Part shown: positions 8,081 to 18,053 of the stretch, one piece after another | How the letters are laid out: the number at the start of each line of letters is the position of its first letter | Position numbering within the stretch: the first letter of the stretch is position 1 | Source of the DNA: PALSA-1004 sp963829085 | Lineage (GTDB): Bacteria > Pseudomonadota > Gammaproteobacteria > Burkholderiales > SG8-41 | Reading direction: 5' to 3' | Assembly (NCBI GenBank): GCA_963829085.1 | Contig: CAWHHJ010000027.1 | Span: 29,588 to 93,587 of the forward strand | DNA length: 64,000 bases | Position numbers and translations under genes: made by a program | The notes under the pieces: generated by a model | What the model saw: the letters and a program-made list of their open reading frames with translations, nothing else | Databases searched by the model: none | Told to the model about the DNA's origin: nothing

Positions 8081-10499
8081 ATGACCGATAAGAAACAATC
8101 CGGCAACGGTGAAGACTACGATGCGGATAGCATCAAAATACTCAAAGGCCTCGAGGCTGTCCGCAAGCGGCCGGGCATGTATATCGGCGACACCAGCGAC
8201 GGCACCGGCCTGCACCATATGGTGTTCGAGGTCGTCGACAATGCGATCGATGAAGCGCTCGCGGGACATTGCAACAGCATCACGATAACCATCCATCCGG
8301 ATAACTCGATCAGCGTCCTGGACAATGGACGCGGCATACCCACAGAGATCAAGAACGACGACGAGCAGCGCCGCAGCGCCGCGGAAATCGTGATGACGGA
8401 ACTGCACGCCGGCGGCAAGTTCGACAACAACTCGTATAAGATTTCCGGCGGTTTACACGGCGTCGGCGTTTCTGTCGTCAACGCGCTATCAGAATGGTTA
8501 CGCCTTACCATCCGGCGTGACGGCAAGACCTATCAAATGGAATTCCGTGACGGCGCTGCCGTTGCGCCGCTCAAAGAAACCGGAAAAACCGAGAAGCGCG
8601 GCACCGAAGTTCATTTTTTAGCGAGCAAGCAGACCTTCAACAATGTCGAATACCACCACGACATACTGGCCAAACGCCTGCGCGAACTGTCGTTCCTCAA
8701 TAATGGCGTCAAGATCGCCTTGATCGACCAGCGCTCTGGCAAGCAGGAGAATTTCTCCTTTACCGGCGGCGTCAAGGGCTTCGTCGAATACATGAATCGC
8801 ACCAAGAGTCCGCTGCATCAAAAGATTTTCTATGCTGAGGGCTCGAAGGACGGCATCACTGTGGAAGTTGCCATGCAATGGAACGACTCGTATGCGGAGT
8901 CCGTCCAGTGTTTTACCAACAACATACCGCAGCGCGACGGCGGGACGCATTTGACCGCCCTGCGCGCGGCAATGACGCGCACGCTCAATAGTTTCATTGA
9001 ACAGAATGAGATGGCGAAACGAGCCAAGGTCGATACGTCCGGCGACGATATGCGCGAAGGACTGACCTGTGTGCTGTCAGTCAAGGTGCCGGAACCCAAA
9101 TTCTCGTCGCAGACCAAGGACAAGCTCGTATCGAGCGAAGTGCAGCCGGTCGTGCAGGAAATCATTTCTGCCAAACTGAATGAGTTTCTGCTCGAAAGCC
9201 CGAACGACGCCAAGATTATCACCACGAAGATCGTCGAGGCTGCGCGTGCACGCGAAGCCGCGCGCAAGGCGCGCGAGATGACACGCCGCAAGGGCGTGCT
9301 CGATTCGCTCGGCCTGCCCGGGAAGCTCGCTGACTGTCAGGAGAAGGACCCGGCGCAGTGTGAGCTCTACATCGTTGAGGGAGATTCCGCCGGCGGTTCG
9401 GCCAAACAAGGCCGCGAGCGCAAATTTCAAGCGATCCTGCCTTTGAAGGGCAAGATTCTCAACGTCGAAAAAGCGCGCTTTGACAAGCTGCTCTCGTCGC
9501 AGGAAATAACGACGTTGATCAACGTCACTCGGCTGCGGCATCGGCAAGGACGAATACAACGCCGACAAGCTGCGCTATCACCGCATCATCATCATGACGG
9601 ACGCGGACGTTGACGGCTCACACATCCGCACCCTGCTGCTCACATTCTTCTACCGGCAGATGCCCGAACTGTTCGAGCGAGGCCACATCTATATTGCGCA
9701 GCCGCCGCTCTACAAGATCAAACACGGACGCAGCGAGCGCTACATCAAGGATGATCACGAGCTCAAGGAATACCTGCTGCGCCTGGCGCTCGATGATGCG
9801 GAGCTCTATCCATCGGCTAACGCCCCGGCGCTTAGTAAGGAGGCGCTAAAGCAGGTTGCGAAACAGTATTTCCTTGCCGAAGCGGTGATCGACCGCATGA
9901 GTAAGGTCATCGACTCGGCAGTACTCCAGGCCTTGCTGGTAAATCCGGAAATCAGCCTGGCGGACGAGAAAAGCGCAGCGCAAAGCGCGAAGCGCCTGTC
10001 GGCTGCACTGGCCAGTGAGCGCATCACGATTGAGCCGATGTTTGATGAAAAGACAGAGCGCTATCAGCTCGTCATCAAGCGCACTCATCACGGTAATTTA
10101 CATCGCACCGCACTCGACGAGGATTTTCTGCAGAGCGGCGATTACGAGCAGATCAAAACGACCGCGCACGTCCTGCACGGACTCCTAAGCGATGGCGCGT
10201 ACGTAAAGCGCGGCGAAAACAAGCAGGCGGCGGTCGATGTCAAACAAGCGCTCAACTGGCTGCTCGACGAAGTACGCAGAAACCTGGGCGTGCAGCGCTA
10301 CAAAGGTCTCGGCGAAATGAATCCTTCGCAATTATGGGAAACCACCATGGATCCGAAGGTCAGGCGGCTGCTGCGCGCGCAAATCGAAGACGCTATTTCC
10401 GCGGACGAAATCTTCACAACCCTGATGGGTGATCTCGTCGAACCGCGGCGCGCCTTTATCGAGACCAACGCGCTCGGCGCGCGCAACCTCGACGTCTAA
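8081..10499 (+). CDS. gyrB: DNA gyrase subunit B, with a one-base frameshift in this sequence
   Basis: GyrB is the ATPase and TOPRIM subunit of DNA gyrase. The N-terminal GHKL ATPase begins at ILKGLEAVRKRPGMYIGD, the TOPRIM motif VEGDSAGGSAKQGR is intact, and the MTDADVDGSHIRTLLLTFF segment and C-terminal domain follow. The frame breaks at about 9521: after EITTLI an extra A (GATCAACGTCACTC instead of the expected GATCACGTCACTC) shifts the frame, and the correct frame resumes at SLGCGIGKDEYNADKLRYHR. The span is 2419 bases, or 3x806+1, exactly what one inserted base would give in a normal roughly 805-residue GyrB. Because gyrase is essential, this is most likely a sequencing error. Its stop abuts the stop of convergent topB with no gap. 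Confidence 0.95.
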
Positions 10500-13064
10500 T
10501 CAGCCGGCGGCCGCCTTGCGCGGCTTGGTGCCGGTCTTTGGCTTGGCGGTCTTCGCTTCGCGCGGCGCGAATTCGAAACTAACTTTGCCATCACCGCCCT
10601 TCACGAGATACGCCGAGAACGGGCGGCCTTTCTTCGAGATAAACCGGTGCAGGAGATCTGTCTTGCCGGAGGTGAGCAGCTTCTGCATCTGTTCCGGCTC
10701 GATCGGCCGCTGCAGAATGATCTTCCCGGAGCGAAAATCGCACGTCCGTGCGGCGCCGAGCGCTTTGTCGCAGACATAAGCGACCCCGTGGCTAAACACG
10801 CTGCCGCCGCAACGCGGGCACGGTCCGAGCGGTTCCTGGCCCGAGAAATCCACGGGTTGCGCGTCCGCATCGTCGTTGGGCTGACCGAAGTCAAATTCGG
10901 TCTTGAATTCGGGGCTTAGTTTGATGACCGCGACAAACGGTTTGCCCATGCGGCTGCGAAAGCCCTGAAGAGGTCCGATCGTGCGTTTGCTAATGAGTTC
11001 CTCAACTTCAGCCGGCTCCAACTGACGGCCAGCGAGGATCTTCCACAGCGAAAAATCACATTTCTGGCACTGATACTTTTTGTAATTTTCCTTCACGACG
11101 CCGCCGCACTTCGGGCACGGCGTTGTCAAAGTAGAGAAATCCCCCGGCACGGTATCGCTCTCGTGCTCCTTGGCCCGCTCGACGATGTGGCGGGTCATCG
11201 CCTCGATGCTGTGCATGAACTCGTCGCGTTTCAGTTCACCGTGCTCCATTTGCGACAACTGGTACTCCCAGTTTCCGGTGAGCTCGGGCGACGACAGCTC
11301 CGCGATGTCGAGGCCGCGCAAAAGCGTGATCAGTGAAAACGCCTTCGCCGTAGGCTGCAGCTCGCGCCCATTGCGGTGCACGTATTTCTCGTAAATCAGT
11401 CCCTCGATAATGGCGGCACGCGTCGCGGGAGTACCGAGTCCCTTTGCGCGCATCGCTTCGCGCAGTTCCTCGTCGTCGATGAGCTTGCCGGCGCCTTCCA
11501 TCGCGGACAAGAGCGTCGCTTCGGAAAAGCGGGCAGGCGGCTTGGTCTGCAAGGCCTCAACGCGCACGTCATCCGCACGCGGTGTTTCTTTGCCTACGAT
11601 CGGCACCAGCGCCGGTGTGTCGTCGGTCTGCGCTTCCTTGCCATAGATTTGCAGCCAGCCCGCCTGCACCATGATCTTGCCTTCGCTCTTGAAGGGCTCT
11701 TTTTCGACGCGCGTGATGCGCGTCGTGATCTGAAACTCGGCGGCCGGAAAAAACACCGACAGAAACCGCCGCGTTACGAGGTCGTAGATCTTCGCTTCGG
11801 CGTCGGTTAACTGCTTGGGCGGCTCGGAGGTCGGGATGATGGCAAAGTGGTCCGAGATCTTGGCGTTGTTGAAGATGCGCTTGTTAGGCCGGATCCATTG
11901 GTTGCTGAGAATCTGTTTGACAAACGGCTGATACGGTTTGTCGAGCGACGCCATGGCTGCTTCGACCGTCTTCAAATAGTCCTCGGGCAGCGCCCGCGAG
12001 TCGGTGCGCGGATACGTCAGACACTTGTGCTTTTCATACAGTGCCTGTGCGATCGACAACGTGGTCTTTGCGGAGAAACCGAAGCGCGCGTTGCCGTCGC
12101 GCTGCAGGCTAGTCAAATCGTAGAGCAGCGGCGAAAGCTGGGTTGAGGGTTTGCTTTCTTCTTCGACGACGCCGGTTTTGCCTTCGCACTTGCTGCGGAT
12201 GGCCTCAGCGCGCGTGCGCTCCCACAGCCGCTCCGGACGTAAGTCGCCGTCGTCCGCTTTCTTATCTTTATCGAACTGCTCTTCAAACCAGCGGCCTTCA
12301 TAGGTGCCGCTTTTGCAGCTGAATGTCGCGTGCACTTCATAGTAGTCACGCGCCACGAATTTTTTTATCTTTTCCTCGCGCTCAACCAGAATCGCCAGCG
12401 TCGGCGTCTGCACGCGGCCCACGGTTGTGAGATGAAAGCCGCCGGACTTCGAATTGAACGCAGTCATCGCGCGCGTTCCATTGATGCCGACGAGCCAGTC
12501 TGATTCGGAACGGCAAACGGCAGCATCGGCGAGCGGCAGCATCTCGTTATCGCTGCGCAACCGCGCAAAACCTTCCCGAATCGACGCGGGCGTCATCGAT
12601 TGCAGCCACAGGCGCTCGATGGGCTTGGTGGTTTTCGTATGGCGCACGATGTAACGGAAAATGAGCTCACCTTCGCGGCCTGCGTCACAGGCGTTCACGA
12701 GCCCCGTAACATCCTTGCGCTTGATGAGTTTAGCAAGCAGCGCAAGCCGTTCTTTGGTGCGCTCGATCGGACGCAAGCCAAAGTGCGGTGGAATCATCGG
12801 CAGGTGCGCAAACGACCATTTGCCGCGCTTGACTTCGAACTCCTCGGGTACTACGAGCTCGAGCAGGTGCCCGACCGCCGATGACAGCACATAGTCCGCA
12901 CTCTCGAAGTAATCGCCATGGCGCGTGAATCCACCGAGTGCTCGCGCGATGTCCGCCGCGACAGACGGCTTTTCTGCAATGATCAGCTTCTTGCCGCCGG
13001 CGGCAGGCGTCGCAGTAACGCGTCGGACCGCGGCTTTTTTTGCAGACGAAGGTTTTTTGGCCAT
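10500..13064 (-). CDS. topB: DNA topoisomerase III (type IA)
   Basis: This 854-residue type IA topoisomerase relaxes or decatenates DNA through a 5'-phosphotyrosine link. The start chosen is ATG at 13062-13064 (MAKKPSSAKKAAVRR), because the upstream in-frame extension is not family-like. After a Lys/Ala-rich head, the TOPRIM domain begins KKLIIAEKPSVAADIARALGG and contains DACDAGREGE-like metal-binding acidics (NACDAGREGELIFRY). The active-site tyrosine is in CLTYPRTDSRALPEDY. The C-terminus adds two zinc-ribbon-like cysteine clusters (CPKCGG..CQKC and CPRCGG..C) and a basic Lys/Pro tail. It is convergent with gyrB and follows dprA. Confidence 0.95.
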   Translation of the reverse strand: MAKKPSSAKKAAVRRVTATPAAGGKKLIIAEKPSVAADIARALGGFTRHGDYFESADYVLSSAVGHLLELVVPEEFEVKRGKWSFAHLPMIPPHFGLRPIERTKERLALLAKLIKRKDVTGLVNACDAGREGELIFRYIVRHTKTTKPIERLWLQSMTPASIREGFARLRSDNEMLPLADAAVCRSESDWLVGINGTRAMTAFNSKSGGFHLTTVGRVQTPTLAILVEREEKIKKFVARDYYEVHATFSCKSGTYEGRWFEEQFDKDKKADDGDLRPERLWERTRAEAIRSKCEGKTGVVEEESKPSTQLSPLLYDLTSLQRDGNARFGFSAKTTLSIAQALYEKHKCLTYPRTDSRALPEDYLKTVEAAMASLDKPYQPFVKQILSNQWIRPNKRIFNNAKISDHFAIIPTSEPPKQLTDAEAKIYDLVTRRFLSVFFPAAEFQITTRITRVEKEPFKSEGKIMVQAGWLQIYGKEAQTDDTPALVPIVGKETPRADDVRVEALQTKPPARFSEATLLSAMEGAGKLIDDEELREAMRAKGLGTPATRAAIIEGLIYEKYVHRNGRELQPTAKAFSLITLLRGLDIAELSSPELTGNWEYQLSQMEHGELKRDEFMHSIEAMTRHIVERAKEHESDTVPGDFSTLTTPCPKCGGVVKENYKKYQCQKCDFSLWKILAGRQLEPAEVEELISKRTIGPLQGFRSRMGKPFVAVIKLSPEFKTEFDFGQPNDDADAQPVDFSGQEPLGPCPRCGGSVFSHGVAYVCDKALGAARTCDFRSGKIILQRPIEPEQMQKLLTSGKTDLLHRFISKKGRPFSAYLVKGGDGKVSFEFAPREAKTAKPKTGTKPRKAAAG

Positions 13065-13192
13065 CAGGCTATGAGTGCACACGCGGCGTCGGGCGGCCGC
13101 AAAAGAGCGCCCGATGATAAGAACAAAGAGTGTGGCTTGCAAGCTTCGGTTGTTTCGCCTGCCCGAAACGATGCGCAATGTATGCTGTGGAA

Positions 13193-14284
13193 TTAGCGGG
13201 TGCGTTGATAGCGCCCGCCGGGCAGGTTCTCGATAAGTCCTTCCAACTCAAGCATCAACAGCGCCGAAGTGATGGCTTCCGTCGAGCGACCCGTGCGTTC
13301 GCACAGCGTTTCTAAACTGCAGGGTTCATAACCGAGCGCAGTGAGCAATTGGCGAGCGCTCGCTTCGAGGGCCGGCGGCGCCAAGGTGTGGCCGGCGGCA
13401 GTCGGCGCGAGCTTCAGTTCCTCGAGTATGTCGTTCGCACTGTCGACCAGTTTTGCGCCCTGCTTGATAAGCCGGTGGCAACCTTTGGCCAAGGCTGAGT
13501 GAATGGAACCGGGCAGCGCAAAGACTTCGCGGCCTTGCTCATTGGCGAGGCGCGCGGTGATCAGCGAGCCGCTTTGTAACGCAGCCTCAACAACGAGGCA
13601 GCCCAAGCTTATGCCGCTAATGATTCGGTTACGGCGCGGAAAGTTGGTATTGATGGCCGGCGTTCCGAGCGGAAACTCTGAAATGAGTACACCGCGTTCT
13701 GCGAGTTCATGCGCAAGCGCGCGATTGCGCGCCGGGTAAACGACGTCGAGGCCCGTGCCTACAACTGCGAGGCTGCTTGAACTGCCGGCAAGGCCGCCGC
13801 GATGCGCCGCCGCGTCTACGCCGAGCGCAAGTCCACTTACGATAGTGAGCCCGCCATCGCTCAACGCATGCGCAAATTCGGTCGCATTATTCATGCCCTG
13901 CACAGTGGCGTTGCGGCTGCCGACGATGGCAAGTGCGGAATGGTTCAAAAGATCGAGCCGCCCTTTCACATACAAGACCGGCGGCGGATCGACTGACTGC
14001 AAGAGGAGCTGCGGATAATCGCTGTCGCCGAGCGTGACGACGTGGTTCGAGCTGTCGGCGAGCCATGCGAGCGCGTGTTGCGCGCCTTCAGCATTGCCGC
14101 CGCTGACAACCGCACTTGCAACGTCGTTCGGTACAACGCGACTTACTTCAGCGTGGCGTGCGCCCATCACCTGCTCGGGCGGCCCGTATTCCGCGAGCAG
14201 TTTACGTAACCCTGCGTTGGTAAGGCCCTTGACGAGCGCGAGTCGCAGCCACGACTCGGTATCGCTATTAGCGGCGGCCGACAC
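13193..14284 (-). CDS. dprA: DprA/Smf, DNA-processing protein for natural transformation
   Basis: DprA protects incoming single-stranded DNA and loads RecA during natural transformation. The 363-residue protein has an N-terminal helix-hairpin-helix-like region, the Rossmann-like core with IVGSRNATVQGMNNATEFA, VSGLALGVDAAAHRGGL and the FPRRNRIISGIS signature, and a C-terminal winged-helix domain (about residues 300-363). The family is usually about 350-400 residues. It lies between the LysM gene and topB, the usual betaproteobacterial setting, although the small smg (DUF494) gene commonly found beside dprA is absent. The gene implies only a potential for competence. Confidence 0.95.
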   Translation of the reverse strand: MSAAANSDTESWLRLALVKGLTNAGLRKLLAEYGPPEQVMGARHAEVSRVVPNDVASAVVSGGNAEGAQHALAWLADSSNHVVTLGDSDYPQLLLQSVDPPPVLYVKGRLDLLNHSALAIVGSRNATVQGMNNATEFAHALSDGGLTIVSGLALGVDAAAHRGGLAGSSSSLAVVGTGLDVVYPARNRALAHELAERGVLISEFPLGTPAINTNFPRRNRIISGISLGCLVVEAALQSGSLITARLANEQGREVFALPGSIHSALAKGCHRLIKQGAKLVDSANDILEELKLAPTAAGHTLAPPALEASARQLLTALGYEPCSLETLCERTGRSTEAITSALLMLELEGLIENLPGGRYQRTR

Positions 14285-14350
14285 GCTCAGTAGACCGCCT
14301 GTTAGCCATGCGGCGTCAGTGCGGCCGCGTGATTCGTTAACGGCAAATCG

Positions 14351-15523
14351 CTAGGGGTTTGTCGCAATGTCGAGCACATTGACCGGCCGCGACGCGTTCA
14401 TCACAAGCGCATACGACGCGCGCTCAAAGACACGGAATACCATGAGGAGACCATACCGCTCGTCCGGCAGCATTACATTCGGCAGATTGGTTTTATCGTC
14501 TCTGAACCACGCACCCATCGGACCGCTGCGTCCATAGAGCGGTGAGTTGCGGTCGCCTAGCGGCTCATTGTAATAATGAGTCCGCGGATTGTCCTCGTTG
14601 TAGATGAGGCCGGTGCGTCCATAGAGCGGGCTTTCGCGCAAGGTGAACGTGGGTGCATTAAGATTGCGATAGATCGCCATCACGTGTCCCGGCTCGACAC
14701 CGTCACGCGTTCCCTTATTGATCGTGATGATCGCATTGGGTCCCGTTTCATATAGCGCTCCGTAGAGCGCGATAATGCGCGCATCGACTTTTTTGGCCGG
14801 CGCATGCGGCGCGTAGCCATCGAAAGTGATTTCCCGCGGCGACGCCTGCAGGTAATCACCGGCGTAGATCTCCTGGGGCGAACTGACGATCTCCAGCGTG
14901 CTGACATCGCCGTAGCGATTAACTTTCGCTTCGCCCAGATACACCGCTACGTTGCCGAGCGATTCATTAGTCATCGGGTCGACCAATGGAGAACCGGGCC
15001 GGAAAATCTGCCAGTACCCACCCTGCTCCTTAGTCACCCCTTGTGCATACGCAATGTTGCCCACACCTAAGGCAACGCGGCTTTCCTGCGTGCGCACGAT
15101 ACGCGGAGCGTTCGCGAACTGGTCGGGTGTGATGACGAGAGGCTTGCTTAAGAAGGGTCCGATGTCGGCAATTGCTATCGGCGGTATGGCTTGCGCGGGA
15201 ATCTGTTGGACACGAATTTCCGGTGACGCGCTGACGGTTTGGCGGCTGAGACGCTTCAACCGCACTTCGGCGCCCGACTGTTCCAGGACGAGGACGTCGC
15301 CAGGATAAATCCAGTGCGGGTCGCGAATCTGGTCCTGATTCGCTTTCCACAATTCGGGCCAGCGCCAGGGATCGCTAAGAAAGCGCTTGGATATCGCCCA
15401 TAACGTATCGCCGCGCACGACAACGTAACGATCGGGGGCGTCGGGCGTCAGATCAGCGGGTCCCGCGGCCGTCGTGGACCCCGAACAAAACAATAGAATC
15501 AGGCATATAATTGACTTATTCAT
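14351..15523 (-). CDS. LysM-domain exported protein
   Basis: The start chosen is ATG at 15521-15523, preceded by GAGGGGG as ribosome-binding site. It gives a 390-residue protein with a signal peptide (MNKSIICLILLFCSGSTTAA). The LysM domain follows directly (about residues 30-85, YVVVRGDTLWAISKRFL and WRWPELWKANQDQIRDPHWI), so the protein probably binds peptidoglycan in the periplasm. The remainder is the conserved long C-terminal region of the LysM family typically encoded beside dprA and def in betaproteobacteria. Near the C-terminus there is an imprecise repeated SPLYGR motif (three copies). Its exact role is unknown. It is divergent from def. Confidence 0.9.
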   Translation of the reverse strand: MNKSIICLILLFCSGSTTAAGPADLTPDAPDRYVVVRGDTLWAISKRFLSDPWRWPELWKANQDQIRDPHWIYPGDVLVLEQSGAEVRLKRLSRQTVSASPEIRVQQIPAQAIPPIAIADIGPFLSKPLVITPDQFANAPRIVRTQESRVALGVGNIAYAQGVTKEQGGYWQIFRPGSPLVDPMTNESLGNVAVYLGEAKVNRYGDVSTLEIVSSPQEIYAGDYLQASPREITFDGYAPHAPAKKVDARIIALYGALYETGPNAIITINKGTRDGVEPGHVMAIYRNLNAPTFTLRESPLYGRTGLIYNEDNPRTHYYNEPLGDRNSPLYGRSGPMGAWFRDDKTNLPNVMLPDERYGLLMVFRVFERASYALVMNASRPVNVLDIATNP

Positions 15524-15631
15524 CGCGCCCCCTCGTAACGAGACGCCGGAGCGTGCCCCACTTTCGGGGCCCTTCCAACGCATCATACATTAGATTAAAT
15601 TGTGAACGTAATTAGTTAAATTTGCAAGGTT

Positions 15632-16135
15632 ATGTCTTTACTACCGATTTTGCAGTACCCTGATCCTCGCCTCTACACAGTGGCCTCGCCGGTCGCCGCC
15701 GTCAATGACGAAATACGCAGTCTTATCAAAAACATGGCAGAAACAATGTACGCAGCCCCCGGAGTGGGCCTGGCCGCAACACAGGTTGATGACCACCGGC
15801 GCGTCATTATTGTCGACATATCCGACGCGCACGATAAGCTTCAAGTCTTCGTCAATCCGGAGATCGTGGGCCGCAGCGGCGTCTCGGAGTATGAGGAGGG
15901 CTGTCTATCCGTGCCGGGGATTTTTGAGAAGGTCTCGCGTGCCGAGCGCATAACCGTCCGCGCGCTCAATGAAAAGGGTGACATGTTTGAGCTCGAGGCA
16001 GACGGTCTGCTGGCCGTCTGTATTCAGCACGAGATGGATCATCTTGACGGTAAAGTATTTGTCGAATACCTCTCCCGGCTCAAACAGCAGCGCATACTGG
16101 CGAAGCTACGCAAGCAACAGCGCCAAGTGATGTAA
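15632..16135 (+). CDS. def: Peptide deformylase
   Basis: Def removes the N-formyl group from nascent proteins in the cytoplasm. All three family motifs are present in 167 residues: GVGLAATQV (motif 1, GxGxAAxQ), EEGCLSVPG (motif 2, with the metal-ligand Cys) and QHEMDHLDG (motif 3, from about residue 132, HExDH with two ligand His and catalytic Glu). Length and order are typical. It is the first gene of the rightward run def-fmt-htpX-rsmB and pairs functionally with fmt. Confidence 0.98.
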   Translation: MSLLPILQYPDPRLYTVASPVAAVNDEIRSLIKNMAETMYAAPGVGLAATQVDDHRRVIIVDISDAHDKLQVFVNPEIVGRSGVSEYEEGCLSVPGIFEKVSRAERITVRALNEKGDMFELEADGLLAVCIQHEMDHLDGKVFVEYLSRLKQQRILAKLRKQQRQVM

Positions 16136-16207
16136 GTCTTCACTCAGGGCGCCTGCCCCGCGATCTCGTAGTTGCATTCGTGCGATCGCCAGCCGACACT
16201 GAGCGCG

Positions 16208-17125
16208 ATGAGACTGATATTTGCCGGCACGCCGGAGTTTGCAGCGGTTGCGCTCGAGGCATTGCGAAACGACGGTCATGAGATCGCTAGAGTGCTGACC
16301 CAGCCGGATCGCCCTGCAGGCCGCGGACTGCGCGCTCGGCCGAGCGCCGTTAAGACGCTGGCGCTGGAACGGAACCTGCCGATACTGCAACCCATCTCGC
16401 TAAAGACGCCTGACCTGCACAGCGAACTACGTGAGCTGCGTGCCGAGGTCATGATAGTTGCCGCATACGGGCTGATTTTGCCGTGGGCCGTGCTGGGCAT
16501 TCCAGCGGGCGGCTGCCTCAATATTCACGCATCACTGCTGCCGCGGTGGCGCGGCGCAGCGCCGATCCAGCGCGCCATTCTGGCCGGGGATCAAGCGACG
16601 GGTATCACGATTATGCAAATGGACGAGGGTCTGGACACCGGACCGGTGTTGCTACAGGAAAGCGTGGCTATCGAAGACGACACCGCTGGCTCTTTGCATG
16701 ACAAACTCGCCGCACTCGGCGGCTCGTGTATTGTGCGCGCGTTGCGCGAGCAACCGAAGCCACATCCGCAAGACGCCGCGGCAGCAACGTATGCGGCCAA
16801 GATTTCGAAACATGAAGCGGAGATCGACTGGCGTGCCGACGCATCCGATATTTGCTTGAAGATTCGCGCTTTCAATCCGGTTCCCGGCGCAACAACACAC
16901 TTTCACGGAGCGCCGCTCAAGATCTGGCGCGCCGTACCATTGCCGAGTGCCGGCGGGAGGGAACCCGGAACGGTGACTCAAACGGGCGCGGACACGATCG
17001 AGATTGTCGCCGGCCGCGGCAGCGTCCGCGTGAGCGAACTACAAAAGGCGGGCGGTAAGCGGCTACCCGCGGGTACTTTTGCCCGAAGTGGTTTTCTCAC
17101 GCCGGGCATGCGGCTAGGGACTTGA
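16208..17125 (+). CDS. fmt: Methionyl-tRNA formyltransferase
   Basis: Fmt formylates initiator Met-tRNA using 10-formyl-THF. ATG at 16208 is chosen because MRLIFAGTPEFAAVALEAL is the standard N-terminus; an in-frame TTG at 16172 would add twelve unlikely residues. The 305-residue protein contains the catalytic/folate segment NIHASLLPRWRGAAPIQRAI (Asn and His of the active site) and the tRNA-contact loop QPDRPAGRG. The C-terminal OB-fold domain ends GFLTPGMRLGT. It follows def by 72 bases, as in most proteobacteria. Confidence 0.98.
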   Translation: MRLIFAGTPEFAAVALEALRNDGHEIARVLTQPDRPAGRGLRARPSAVKTLALERNLPILQPISLKTPDLHSELRELRAEVMIVAAYGLILPWAVLGIPAGGCLNIHASLLPRWRGAAPIQRAILAGDQATGITIMQMDEGLDTGPVLLQESVAIEDDTAGSLHDKLAALGGSCIVRALREQPKPHPQDAAAATYAAKISKHEAEIDWRADASDICLKIRAFNPVPGATTHFHGAPLKIWRAVPLPSAGGREPGTVTQTGADTIEIVAGRGSVRVSELQKAGGKRLPAGTFARSGFLTPGMRLGT

Positions 17126-17195
17126 ATCCCGAAGAAGTATGCATATCTTATTGGCGCGGCAATCGAGCGTAACATTGCCCTCTAAAGGACATCTC

Positions 17196-18035
17196 ATGTT
17201 TTCGAATTGGTTCAGAACATCGTTGTTGATGGCAGCCATCATTGCCTTATTTGGCATGGTCGGCGCGGCGATCGGCGGTGGACAAGGCATGCTGATCGCG
17301 CTGGTGCTTGGCGGCGCGATGAATTTCTTCGCCTACTGGTTTTCGGACAAGATGGTGTTGAAGATGTACAACGCGCAGGAAGTCGACGCTGCAAGCGCGC
17401 CGCAATTTTACGGCGTCGTGCGAGAGCTCGCGCAAAGCGCCGGATTGCCGATGCCCAGGGTCTATATCATCGATGAACCGCAGCCCAACGCGTTCGCAAC
17501 CGGCCGCAATCCTGAGCACGCGGCGGTTGCGGCGACGACTGGCATATTGCAACTGCTGAGTGCACGCGAACTGCGCGGCGTGATGGCGCACGAGCTTGCG
17601 CACGTCAAGCATCGCGATATCCTTACTTCGACGGTAGCTGCCACGATGGCCGGCGCCATCTCGAGCCTTGCCCATTTCTTCATGTTTTTCGGCGGACGTG
17701 GTGAAGACCGGCCCAACCCGATCGTGGGGCTTGCGTTGATGATACTGGCGCCGATCGCCGCAATGCTCATTCAGTTTGCAATCTCGCGAGCGCGCGAGTT
17801 CGGCGCCGATGATGGCGGTGCCCACATAAGCGGCGATCCGCAGGCGCTCGCTTCCGCGCTCGACAAGATTGAGCATTACGCCAAAGGTCTGCCCATGCCG
17901 GCTGCGGAACAACATCCAGAGACAGCCCAGATGATGATTATCAATCCGCTGGCAGGCGGCGGCTGGTCGGGATTATTCAGCACTCATCCTTCGACGTCGG
18001 AGCGCATTGCGCGCCTGCACGCGATGGCGCGTTAA
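17196..18035 (+). CDS. htpX: HtpX, membrane-bound zinc metalloprotease
   Basis: HtpX is an inner-membrane M48 protease for damaged membrane proteins. The ATG at 17196 has an AAAGGA ribosome-binding site nearby and gives 279 residues. Two hydrophobic segments lie at the N-terminus (about 5-28 and 32-52). The zinc site HELAH starts at about residue 132, followed by two more hydrophobic segments (about 150-172 and 185-205) and the third-ligand region REFGADDGGAHISG. Length and topology are normal. A longer in-frame start at 17139 is not supported. Heat-shock control is usual for the family, but no such promoter is evident. Confidence 0.96.
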   Translation: MFSNWFRTSLLMAAIIALFGMVGAAIGGGQGMLIALVLGGAMNFFAYWFSDKMVLKMYNAQEVDAASAPQFYGVVRELAQSAGLPMPRVYIIDEPQPNAFATGRNPEHAAVAATTGILQLLSARELRGVMAHELAHVKHRDILTSTVAATMAGAISSLAHFFMFFGGRGEDRPNPIVGLALMILAPIAAMLIQFAISRAREFGADDGGAHISGDPQALASALDKIEHYAKGLPMPAAEQHPETAQMMIINPLAGGGWSGLFSTHPSTSERIARLHAMAR

Positions 18036-18053
18036 TCGTAATCCGCCGCAAGC

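Noticed and set aside
13065..13178. A 38-residue extension of topoisomerase III.
   Set aside because: It does not resemble the family; translation from ATG 13064 gives the expected MAKKPSSAKK start.
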